Notes: a model not told the origin generated them from the letters alone. 5,988 nt of DNA from an uncultured Calothrix sp. (GCA_937884685.1 CAKZYM010000991.1:1-5988), one strand, 5' to 3'. Shown: positions 1-5,988, counted from the stretch's first letter. Translations and numbers: made by a program.

Positions 1-43
1 CTTAGCATAAATTACTAGTTCAAAGGGTCAATCACTAGTTTAA

Positions 44-192
44 CAAAGGGAATTGGGAATCGGGAATTAGGAGTGAGGAGTTAGGAATTATATCCTCGGT
101 AATGGAAGCATCTTACTTCCCTTCTATGTTCTATGGGAGTAAAAATTGCTAATTTCCAATACCTAATACCCGATTCCCAATGCCCAATTTAT
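44..192. repeat. Inverted pair of heptanucleotide repeat arrays
   Basis: The left arm (44-92) reads in perfect 7-bp register as degenerate AATTGGG, AATCGGG, AATTAGG and AGTTAGG units. The right arm (151-192) reads in 7-bp register as complementary units such as AATACCT, AATACCC and GATTCCC. The arms pair over 52-71 and 162-181: 13 perfect base pairs, one mismatch, then 6 more. The 90-bp centre shows no gene. The right arm ends exactly at the stop codon of the membrane protein gene. It resembles the STRR-type repeats of filamentous cyanobacteria. As RNA it could form a long hairpin and might help end transcription from the minus strand, but no T-run terminator is visible. Positions 1-43 hold nothing I can identify. 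Confidence 0.75.
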
Positions 193-1302
193 CTATTTTC
201 TTTTAAAAATAATCATGTCAGTTCCTACCACTGGATTGCGGGCTATAAGTTTACCTTTTAAATCAATTATTTCTAGGTGTGTAAAATCAAGTTCTTGGGA
301 GCGTTGCAGAATTTGTGCTGCTAAATTATCTTGTTGGGATTTGTCTAAACTGTACCATTCTTTGTTGATTTTAATGGTAAGGTCACTGTTTAAAAAGTTG
401 ACCTTGATTGATTCTATAATTTCTGAAAAAGTTTGATTAATAGATTTATCATCATTTGTGGTAAAGCTAATTTCACCGACTTGATTTTGAATTGCTGCGA
501 TTAAAGTTTCTTCTGGTGTTAATAATCTAGGTTCGGGAGTTTCTTCTATTTCTTCTTGTGATAATGTTTCTTCTGTGACAGGTGGAATTTCATTTTCTGT
601 GGGTACGGTTGTTTGTTCTGGTTGCGAAATAGTTTGTTCTTTTACCACAGGTGGAATTTCATTTTCATCTTCTATCTCTATAATTGTTTCTTCTTTTTGA
701 GCAACAGTTTCTTGTGGCTCTGTATCTGTTGGAATTTCTTGTTTATCTTCGTTAATAGTTTCTTCTTTTGCTGGTAAAGAAATTTCTGGCTTATCTTCTG
801 TTGGTAGGGAATTGATTTCTTGTTGTTGAGCAGGATTTTCTTCTATTACAGATGGGATTTCTTGCTTTTCTAATTCGATAGACTCGGTTTCGGTAGTAGA
901 TATTTTTTCAGGAGTTTTGTTATTTGGAGGAACTATTGCAACTTGTGGTGGTTTGCTGTCGAAGATGTTGGAAGTTATTAGAAATATCATGACAATTAAA
1001 CCGCTAATAATTCCTGTCAAAGCTGTATCTGATAACTTGGCTGAAAATTTTGCTGGTAAGATAAGCCGAATTTTTCCTAAAAAACTATTCCACAGCTGTG
1101 GAAGCTTTTGAAAAAAACCTGGTTTATCTTCGTTATTTGGTGAGGATTCAGTTTCTAATTTAACTGCGGTATTCTCTAATAATCCAATTGTTCCTCGTAA
1201 AGCTTTTACTAATGATGCTCTCCAAAATGGTAATTTTTCTGGAGATGAATTTTGTGTGGATGAATCAGTTGGTGGTTGAATATTTTTATTATCTTCTGAC
1301 AT
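193..1302 (-). CDS. Single-pass membrane protein, Pro/Glu-rich linker, unknown C-terminal domain
   Basis: I do not recognise a named function for this 369-residue protein. The layout is clear. A polar N-terminal stretch is followed by a basic segment (K77, R79, K85, K89). One hydrophobic helix spans about residues 93-113 and contains GIISGLIVMIFLI. Residues 117-258 are a disordered linker very rich in Glu, Pro, Thr and Gln. A compact C-terminal domain covers about 260-369 and includes KEWYSLD, QQDNLAAQIL, RSQELDF and a basic C-terminal tail. By the positive-inside rule the N-terminus is cytoplasmic and the linker and C-domain are periplasmic or lumenal. There is no cleavable signal peptide, so it should be anchored. 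The linker carries imperfect EIP repeats, two encoded by identical 20-bp DNA. The ATG at 1302 opens a normal polar N-terminus; no strong ribosome binding site precedes it. It lies 284 bp downstream of the VWA gene with a hairpin between, so it is probably a separate unit. The stop TAG abuts a heptad array. Confidence 0.85.
   Translation of the reverse strand: MSEDNKNIQPPTDSSTQNSSPEKLPFWRASLVKALRGTIGLLENTAVKLETESSPNNEDKPGFFQKLPQLWNSFLGKIRLILPAKFSAKLSDTALTGIISGLIVMIFLITSNIFDSKPPQVAIVPPNNKTPEKISTTETESIELEKQEIPSVIEENPAQQQEINSLPTEDKPEISLPAKEETINEDKQEIPTDTEPQETVAQKEETIIEIEDENEIPPVVKEQTISQPEQTTVPTENEIPPVTEETLSQEEIEETPEPRLLTPEETLIAAIQNQVGEISFTTNDDKSINQTFSEIIESIKVNFLNSDLTIKINKEWYSLDKSQQDNLAAQILQRSQELDFTHLEIIDLKGKLIARNPVVGTDMIIFKRK
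578..666. repeat. Two identical 20-bp direct repeats inside the Pro/Glu-rich linker
   Basis: The same 20 bp (ACAGGTGGAATTTCATTTTC on the plus strand) occurs at 578-597 and 647-666, 69 bp (23 codons) apart and in frame. On the coding strand each copy gives ENEIPPV. This looks like recent in-frame duplication of part of the disordered linker, which otherwise contains looser KQEIP and KPEIS copies. Confidence 0.75.
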
Positions 1303-1586
1303 AGAATTACGAGATAGGGCTTAATAATAGAGGATGTTTAAACGGTTTCGCCAAAGTAATTCTACACAGCACAATTTAATTAAGCATTAAAAGAATGTTA
1401 GGAATATCGGAGTTTTCAGTATGGTGGAATACAAAGGGTAGCGCTATATATTAGGTTAAAGGTTGGATAATTTTAGTTTGGGTATTAATTAATATTCTGA
1501 TAATCTATTCGTAATCCCCGAAAATCGAAGGAGACGTAGCAATGCTACGTCTCTACACAAGGGTAATTATTTGATTAAGATTTTTT
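1303..1586. other. Intergenic gap between the VWA and membrane protein genes
   Basis: The gap is 284 bp, AT-rich, with no coding potential I can support. It holds a perfect palindrome near the VWA gene end (annotated separately) and must contain the promoter of the membrane protein gene if that gene is transcribed alone. On the minus strand a TATTAT box (1324-1329) lies 22 bp upstream of the ATG and could be a -10 element. The best -35 match, TTGGCG at 1349-1354, is at a long 19-bp spacing, so this promoter is only a weak candidate. Unlike the other three gaps, it has no heptad array. Confidence 0.5.
1531..1553. repeat. Perfect palindrome, 10-bp arms and 3-nt loop
   Basis: The arm GAGACGTAGC (1531-1540) and its exact reverse complement (1544-1553) are separated by AAT. 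It sits 33 bp past the VWA stop codon. I recall near-identical GAGACGT-type palindromes as highly dispersed repeats in Nostoc and Calothrix-like genomes, but cannot check this here. It would form a stable GC-rich hairpin in RNA from either strand. On the minus strand it is followed by a short T-run (CTTCGATTTTC), so it could serve as a terminator for the VWA gene. Confidence 0.8.
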
Positions 1587-2801
1587 CTAGACAGACAATA
1601 ATCTTACTGCTTCACCAAAAGGGAATTCTTCTAAAGCTAAACCACCGGGAGTAACTACCCATAATACTGGTAGTTCGGGTGCTGTATCGGGGAATGAACC
1701 ATAGCCATCTGTTAAATAAACACATACTCCTTGGGTCTGTCCGTCCCATCTTTGAGCAACTTTATCGAAGAAGGGTACAAATGATGTTCCTCCACCACCT
1801 TGGGGTTTTGGTGGCATGGAATCGGCGTTAATTTCATAAGGTCCGTAAACTTCGGAATCCACGTAATAAAACTCGCATTTTATGTGAGGGTAAGAACTCA
1901 AAATACCCTGTACTTCAGAGAAAAATAACCCCAGCAATTTTGTATCGATTGAACCGCTGGTATCCAAAGCCAAATAAACTCGAATCGATTCCCCTTGCAA
2001 GCTTTCTAAATACATTCTGCGTCCGATGAAGCGACGGTCGAATCCAGAAAAATCAGTGGGAGTCTGAACTAAGTATCGCCACAGATAAGACCTCCAATCA
2101 ATTTGAGCAGAATTCAAGGTTTCTAGCTCTCGTTCTATCCCTCCTCCTAGATTACCTTTATTTGCCGTGCGAGCTACCGTAGCAGCTTGCTGCATCGCAT
2201 TTTGCCAGTGTGCTTCCATTGCAGCTTTTTTGGCTTGGGACATGCTATCCCCATGAGAACTAGGAGAACTTTCACCTTTTCCTGATTTTTCTCCTGCTTC
2301 TTGATTTTCTCCTTGATTACCTTCTTGTTGCGAACCACCAGCATCTTCCGGTGGACTATCAAGTAAATCGGGGTTAGTTAATTCTGGTGCGTTATCAGCA
2401 TCTTGAAGCAAGATTTCATAAACTTCTTCAACGCTTAAATGTTCTAAGTTAACTTCCCTTAAAGTTCCTTCAGGTAATTCAAAACCATGAGCAGCAATCA
2501 TACCGTTAATAACGATATCAGCAGCGATATTCCATAATTGAGCATCCCGTACACCTCGACGTGGTACGTGAAGTAAAGCAGCGTGCAAAACTTCATGTAG
2601 CAAAACACCATCAAGTTGTTTCGGAGGTAAAGATAATAGAAATTCTACATTATAGAAAATATCTTTACCATCAGTAGCAGCAGTTGGTAATTTTTCTGTA
2701 GGAACAAAGCGAGCAAACATCGCTAAAGTTGCAAAAAAAGGCGATTTAGTTTGCAATCGCAACAAAGACGCACTGATACTTTTTTGAATATCTTCAGTCA
2801 T
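1587..2801 (-). CDS. VWA-like protein with N-terminal metallopeptidase-like domain (DUF2201 type)
   Basis: This 404-residue protein has the two-domain plan of the DUF2201 family. The N-terminal domain (about 1-135) carries the zincin-like motif HEVLH at residues 69-73, with H78 and a following WNIAADIVIN segment (about 90-99) that resembles the family's third metal-ligand region. A flexible linker rich in Gly, Gln, Glu and Ser spans about 148-190. The C-terminal VWA-like domain (about 270-404) keeps a complete MIDAS metal site: DTSGS at 280-284, Thr of GGGGTSF near 339, and Asp of LTDGYG near 365. No signal peptide or membrane helix is visible, so it should be cytoplasmic. The family is known to pair with MoxR-type AAA ATPases, and one lies 321 bp upstream on the same strand. 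Peptidase activity is inferred from the motif only; the domain could be a metal-binding scaffold. The ATG is chosen because the family-like N-terminus starts there. Its leader is repeat DNA with no Shine-Dalgarno sequence. Length appears normal, with no frameshift. Confidence 0.9.
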   Translation of the reverse strand: MTEDIQKSISASLLRLQTKSPFFATLAMFARFVPTEKLPTAATDGKDIFYNVEFLLSLPPKQLDGVLLHEVLHAALLHVPRRGVRDAQLWNIAADIVINGMIAAHGFELPEGTLREVNLEHLSVEEVYEILLQDADNAPELTNPDLLDSPPEDAGGSQQEGNQGENQEAGEKSGKGESSPSSHGDSMSQAKKAAMEAHWQNAMQQAATVARTANKGNLGGGIERELETLNSAQIDWRSYLWRYLVQTPTDFSGFDRRFIGRRMYLESLQGESIRVYLALDTSGSIDTKLLGLFFSEVQGILSSYPHIKCEFYYVDSEVYGPYEINADSMPPKPQGGGGTSFVPFFDKVAQRWDGQTQGVCVYLTDGYGSFPDTAPELPVLWVVTPGGLALEEFPFGEAVRLLSV

Positions 2802-2809
2802 AATAAAGA

Positions 2810-2893
2810 GTTAGTGGATAGTTGTTAGTGGATAGTGGATAGTTGTTAGTTGTTAGTAGATAGTAGATAGTAGATAGTGGTTAGGAGTTGGGG
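2810..2893. repeat. Array of 12 heptads, left arm of fold-back copy 1
   Basis: Twelve consecutive 7-bp units follow the consensus G(A/T)TAGTN without a phase break, for example GATAGTG, GATAGTT, GTTAGTA, degenerating to GTTAGGA and GTTGGGG at the end. Positions 2835-2860 are complementary to 2956-2981 at 23 of 26 positions, giving a strong stem with a loop of about 95 nt. Confidence 0.85.
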
Positions 2894-2987
2894 AACAATT
2901 ATAAATATTAAAAAAACTACTAACTATCAACTTTCACCCTTAATAATACGATTCATCAACTAACAACTAATAACTATCAACATAAAG

Positions 2988-3120
2988 AGTTAGTAGATAG
3001 TGGATAGTGGTTAGGAGTTAGTAGAAAATTATAAATATTTAGATAAAAAGTTACTAAATATCAACTTTCGCCCTTAATAATATGATTTATCAACTAACAA
3101 CTATCAACTAACAACTAACT
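2988..3120. repeat. Fold-back copy 2 with complementary heptad arms
   Basis: The left arm has five heptads (2989-3023; GTTAGTA, GATAGTG, GATAGTG, GTTAGGA, GTTAGTA). The right arm has four (3090-3117) alternating TCAACTA and ACAACTA. Positions 2988-3014 pair with 3094-3120 at 23 of 27 positions. The centre contains the AAATTATAAATATTT block shared with copy 1. It lies just past the ATPase stop codon and may affect read-through into the VWA gene. Confidence 0.8.
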
Positions 3121-3122
3121 AA

Positions 3123-4124
3123 TTACGGTTTCTGAGATTCTAGATAATCTTGCAATAACTTCTTGAATTCTGGTTCTTTGCTGAGCAGATTCGCTAAGAT
3201 TCCCCGCTTACCTTTACTTTCCATTGTTCGCGATAAATCAACTGCAAAAAGTCTCACCCATTCATTTGTTGCGACTTGATTTAACCAGTTGAATGCGTTT
3301 AGTGCTTGATTTGCATTATCAGCGCGTACTGTTAATCCAATTACTGTTGCATATCTAACGCTGGGTTCTTTAGGAAATTGAATACTGTCGCCTTTTCCTT
3401 CCAAAATAGCGATGAGATTAGGAAGGTTTTCGTACATGGAAATGTATGAATTAAATTCAGTGGCAGCAGCGATTCCAACTGCTGGATTAATTTCCAATCC
3501 AGCACAATGCAAGTCACTGGCCATTACCCAAGAACGAGGAGAAGGCCAAGCTGGCTGTTGCGGGTCGATTTTGTGTAATAAAGTGGTGCGGAAGGAAAGA
3601 AAAGCAATTACCTGCTCGTGTATTCCTTTGTCTAAAGCGTAAGCCTTGAAACTCTCAAAATCTGGCTGTACTTCTAAGTGCAAAAATCTATTTGCTAGAG
3701 GTGAAGGCATATCGAATACGGCTGCACGGTCTTCTTTGCGGTTCCCTGCTGCCCATACAAACCAACCATCTGGAACTTCATAGGAGCCTACACAGCGGTC
3801 TAAAATCAACTGTTGTGCAACTCCCTGCATCGCCGGAGGAGCCATATTTAATTCATCAAGAAATAATATACCTTTACCTTTACGAGGCAAAAATTCCGGT
3901 GGAAACCATTTAGAAATACCATTCTCAGCTACAGGTAAACCTCGTAAATCAGTAGGTGCTAATTGAGACAAGCGAACATCAACAAAATCAATATCGCTTT
4001 CCTTCGCTAGCTGACCTACAATACTGGATTTACCAATACCGGGAGGACCCCAAATCATCGTACTGATTTGAATGTTATTGCTAACAAGCCGGTCTAAAAA
4101 TACTTTAAGTTCGCTGGGAGTCAT
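3123..4124 (-). CDS. MoxR-type AAA+ ATPase
   Basis: This 333-residue protein is a compact AAA+ ATPase of the MoxR/dynein-related type. Visible motifs, in order, are Walker A GPPGIGKS (26-33), a DVRLSQLAPTDLRGLP segment (49-64) typical of MoxR-like proteins, Walker B ILFLDE (86-91), the sensor-1 Asn in AAGNR (N128), an arginine-finger candidate in LANRF (R146), and a sensor-2-like PSPRSW (194-199). The remainder is an alpha-helical lid. All ATP-binding and hydrolysis residues seem present, so it should be active, probably as a hexameric ring. MoxR proteins usually act with a VWA protein to remodel or mature client complexes, and the next gene downstream encodes one with an intact MIDAS. I infer they work together. 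The start is set by the ATG just before the conserved TPSELKVFLDRL N-terminus. The leader is a heptad repeat array without a Shine-Dalgarno motif. The specific client is unknown; the LRV protein upstream is a candidate partner. Confidence 0.93.
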   Translation of the reverse strand: MTPSELKVFLDRLVSNNIQISTMIWGPPGIGKSSIVGQLAKESDIDFVDVRLSQLAPTDLRGLPVAENGISKWFPPEFLPRKGKGILFLDELNMAPPAMQGVAQQLILDRCVGSYEVPDGWFVWAAGNRKEDRAAVFDMPSPLANRFLHLEVQPDFESFKAYALDKGIHEQVIAFLSFRTTLLHKIDPQQPAWPSPRSWVMASDLHCAGLEINPAVGIAAATEFNSYISMYENLPNLIAILEGKGDSIQFPKEPSVRYATVIGLTVRADNANQALNAFNWLNQVATNEWVRLFAVDLSRTMESKGKRGILANLLSKEPEFKKLLQDYLESQKP

Positions 4125-4126
4125 AG

Positions 4127-4231
4127 GATTTTGGATTTTAGATTTTGGATTTTAGATTTAAGAATAGTTAAGAGTTAAGAGTTAGGAGTTAGGAATTACC
4201 AATTACCAATTACCCACTACCAATTACCCAT
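4127..4231. repeat. Array of 15 heptads filling the LRV-ATPase gap
   Basis: The 105 bp divide exactly into 15 units of 7 bp. Unit families change along the array: GATTTTG/GATTTTA (4127-4161), TAAGAGT/TAGGAGT (4169-4189), one TAGGAAT, then TACCAAT/TACCCAT (4197-4231). It begins two bases before the ATPase ATG and its last base is the first base of the LRV stop codon (plus-strand TTA). It therefore forms the whole leader of the ATPase gene. No Shine-Dalgarno motif or promoter is visible in it. Confidence 0.85.
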
Positions 4232-5988
4232 TACCCTCTTTCTTGCCGTTTCCTTAAGGAGCGCTTTGCAGATTTGGAAACTACTGGGTCTTCGTCTTCG
4301 GCTAGGTGTTCTAGGATTTCTCTGGGTGTTTCTGGATGTCTGGCTACAAATAGCTTTTCGGTGGAGACAACGCTGGTAGAGAATTCTTCTAGTAACTTCT
4401 GACGAAGTTTGAATGGGGTGTTGGGGTGCTGTACTATGTCCCAGTCGTATCGGAAAAATTGCGTCAGTTGCTCTAATGCTGTAGCTGGGGTGTTGGGGTT
4501 TTTAGCAATGAATGAGCGCAAATGCCAATCTTTAATTAAAAGTTCTAAAATATGTCCTGGTGTTTTGGGGTTGCTAACTACGGCTTGACGTACTTCTAAA
4601 CGCCAATCTTCGGCTAGCTTTTCTAAAACATGAGGAGGAGTATTAATATTTTTCGCTACACCATAACGAACCTCTTTGGATGTATCTTTGGCAAGTTCCT
4701 CTAGAATTCGTGATGGAGTGCGGGTATTTAAGGCAATCCACGGTCGTAACTCTGGTGATTTTTTCGCCCATTGAGTCAAGATAGACACTGGAGCTTTGTC
4801 ATGCTGGGCTACATATTTACGAACCGATAAACGCTCGTCTAATGCCAAACGCCAAAGTACTTTCTGTAAGGTAGAGTCTGGTGTATTGGGGTGACGTGCT
4901 AATAATAAGTCATGAAACGGTGTACCACCTAGTATTTCCAAGACGTAACCAGGGGTATTAACATTTCTGGCTACAGCAGCCTGTATATCTCCCCGACTGT
5001 CTATTGCTAATTCTTCCAGAACTGAAGCTGGAGTACTGGGATTTTCGGCAATAAACTGACGTAATTGCAGGTCTCGGGCTGCTTTTACTAACAAGTACGG
5101 TGGTGTATTTGGATGTCTTGCCACCATTTGACGCACCCGTTCGACTGGATGGTCTGCCATTTCCTCTAGCCAATCGCTAGAAATATGAGGATTTTGAGGC
5201 AAAAAATTCATCGTATGTACCCGATAATCTATTGCCAATTCGATTATCAAGTCCTTCGTTAAGTCAGAACGTTTAGCAATAGCACTTTTGACTTTGGTAT
5301 ATGGAACCTTAATCAAAGCTTCAAGAACATTTAGCGGTGTATTGGGATTTTGAGCAATGCTTGTTTCAATCGCAACTCTTAAATTCCAATTAGGTTCTGG
5401 ATTTTCGATTAAAATTTCCACAACTCTTACAGGAACTTTTGGATGTTTAGCTAAATGCAAGCGTACCGAACCCGCACCATGTTCGGCCAGCTTTTCTAAA
5501 ACTGTTTGCGATACATCTTTGCGTAGTGCAATACATAAACCCAATTCTGGGTCGTACCTGCTCTTCATTGCTAACTGCAGCAAAATCGCTTCTGTCGCTT
5601 GTTTATGTTTAGCTACAGCCTCCAAAACTAAAGAGTTGGAATGCATTGCAGCACAAGCCAAAAACCATTCTGGTGCTTCATCCTGTTTTAACAGCTTTAA
5701 TAAAGACCAATATGATATATCTGTTGCTAAATTCGGGTTTTCCAACATTAATAGAGACAGCACCGGATTTGAGAAAAATTGTTGGGGGAAATCTCCTGCT
5801 AATTTCAGCAGTACATCAGTTGGTGCATTAGGATTTGTGGTCACACCTTCACGGGTAGCCTTATCTTCACTCGATGCCAACTCCCGCAACAACTCCGGTT
5901 CCGCACTAGGATTAGTTGCCACTAATCTTCCGAGTTCTACACTTTCGTAAGCAAGAATTCTCAGCTTATCTGATGGAGTAGTTTCGTC
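4231..5988 (-). CDS. Leucine-rich-repeat-variant (LRV) solenoid protein, 5' partial
   Basis: At least 585 residues are encoded, and the frame is open to the right edge, so the true start lies outside the window. The GTG at 5922 is an in-frame Val within the first repeat (LVATNPSAEPELLRELA), not the start. The protein consists of about 20 degenerate repeats of roughly 24-26 residues with the pattern (V/I)A-x-(N/H)PNTPxxVLExLAxDxxxxVR, which matches LRV repeats; distant HEAT-type repeats are the alternative. Repeats are most regular in the C-terminal two thirds and more diverged around visible residues 65-135. Such repeats fold into a right-handed alpha-solenoid used for protein binding. Only two Cys are visible, so the 4Fe-4S cluster of the Azotobacter LRV protein is not evident here. 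No signal peptide or membrane helix is seen in the visible part. The C-terminus is basic (KRSLRKRQERG). It is 106 bp upstream of the ATPase gene on the same strand, so it may be the first gene of an operon and a target-recognition or scaffold subunit. That role is inferred from context. Confidence 0.9.
   Translation of the reverse strand, partial: DETTPSDKLRILAYESVELGRLVATNPSAEPELLRELASSEDKATREGVTTNPNAPTDVLLKLAGDFPQQFFSNPVLSLLMLENPNLATDISYWSLLKLLKQDEAPEWFLACAAMHSNSLVLEAVAKHKQATEAILLQLAMKSRYDPELGLCIALRKDVSQTVLEKLAEHGAGSVRLHLAKHPKVPVRVVEILIENPEPNWNLRVAIETSIAQNPNTPLNVLEALIKVPYTKVKSAIAKRSDLTKDLIIELAIDYRVHTMNFLPQNPHISSDWLEEMADHPVERVRQMVARHPNTPPYLLVKAARDLQLRQFIAENPSTPASVLEELAIDSRGDIQAAVARNVNTPGYVLEILGGTPFHDLLLARHPNTPDSTLQKVLWRLALDERLSVRKYVAQHDKAPVSILTQWAKKSPELRPWIALNTRTPSRILEELAKDTSKEVRYGVAKNINTPPHVLEKLAEDWRLEVRQAVVSNPKTPGHILELLIKDWHLRSFIAKNPNTPATALEQLTQFFRYDWDIVQHPNTPFKLRQKLLEEFSTSVVSTEKLFVARHPETPREILEHLAEDEDPVVSKSAKRSLRKRQERG

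Larger units (their letters stand above)
2803..3121. repeat. Tandemly duplicated fold-back element filling the ATPase-VWA gap
   Basis: Nearly the whole 321-bp gap consists of two diverged copies, about 2803-2981 and 2982-3121. Both start with ATAAAGAGTTAGT. Corresponding blocks are offset by 130-134 bp: 2871-2910 matches 3001-3040 at 33 of 40 positions, and 2926-2969 matches 3060-3103 at 41 of 44. Each copy has a left arm of GATAGTG/GTTAGTT heptads and a right arm of complementary TCAACTA/ACAACTA heptads around an AT-rich centre. There is no open reading frame of note. It resembles a non-autonomous fold-back (MITE-like) repeat built from STRR units. It begins one base after the VWA start codon and ends one base before the ATPase stop codon. 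Confidence 0.8.

Noticed and set aside
215..1111. Plus-strand open frames opposite the membrane protein gene (215-436 and 917-1111)
   Set aside because: They are antisense to a gene with a coherent helix, linker and C-domain layout, and have no features of their own.
2174..2362. Minus-strand open frame of 62 codons in another frame inside the VWA gene
   Set aside because: It overlaps the linker of the VWA protein; the Lys-rich translation is a frame-shifted reading of Gly/Gln/Glu codons.
2803..3121. CRISPR array
   Set aside because: The repeats are 7-bp contiguous units with no unique spacers of regular size and no cas genes nearby.
2803..3121. Complete insertion sequence
   Set aside because: There is no transposase or open frame in the element, and no clear target-site duplication. 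At most it is a non-autonomous repeat.
3412..3913. Plus-strand open frames opposite the ATPase gene (3412-3642 and 3692-3913)
   Set aside because: Both are antisense to a clear AAA+ gene with intact motifs. They lack domain-like composition.
4958..5173. Minus-strand open frame of 71 codons inside the LRV gene
   Set aside because: It is an alternative frame of the repeat-coding DNA; the LRV frame is the one with conserved repeat pattern.
5357..5950. Plus-strand open frame of 197 codons
   Set aside because: It lies entirely antisense to the LRV gene, whose repeats are unmistakable. The translation has no recognisable domain and reads as a shadow of the repeated codons.
1..5988. HIP1 octamers (GCGATCGC), common in many cyanobacteria
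   Set aside because: I found none on reading the window, so they were not used as evidence for the host. Absence from 6 kb is not informative.

Overview
The window looks like a low-GC filamentous (Nostocales-type) cyanobacterial chromosome segment. Three things point there: an AAA ATPase, VWA-metallopeptidase and LRV-repeat gene neighbourhood; non-coding gaps filled with heptanucleotide short tandem repeats (STRR-like); and a GAGACGTAGC palindrome of a kind I remember as dispersed in such genomes. No marker gene fixes the genus, so this assignment is an inference.

All four genes lie on the minus strand, so transcription runs from the right edge to the left. From the right: a solenoid protein of about 20 leucine-rich-repeat-variant units whose start lies beyond the window edge (4231-5988); a MoxR-type AAA+ ATPase (3123-4124); a protein with an HExxH metallopeptidase-like N-domain and a VWA-like C-domain (1587-2801); and, after a larger gap with a palindrome, a single-pass membrane protein with a Pro/Glu-rich linker and a small C-terminal domain of unknown function (193-1302). 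No tRNA, rRNA, CRISPR array, transposase or phage gene was seen.

The first three genes make a plausible functional set. MoxR ATPases typically pair with VWA proteins as metal-dependent chaperone or remodelling machines. Here the VWA partner also carries an intact zincin-like HEVLH motif, and the upstream LRV solenoid is a candidate target-binding or scaffold component. The joint role is not established by the sequence.

The non-coding DNA is the most unusual part. Three of the four gaps are built from 7-bp periodic repeats that run up to the neighbouring coding sequences. The gap at 4125-4230 is almost entirely one array of 15 heptads. The gap at 2802-3122 is a diverged tandem duplication of a fold-back element with complementary heptad arms. 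The left end (44-192) holds another inverted pair of heptad arrays. These repeats occupy the leaders of the ATPase and VWA genes, neither of which has a visible Shine-Dalgarno sequence.
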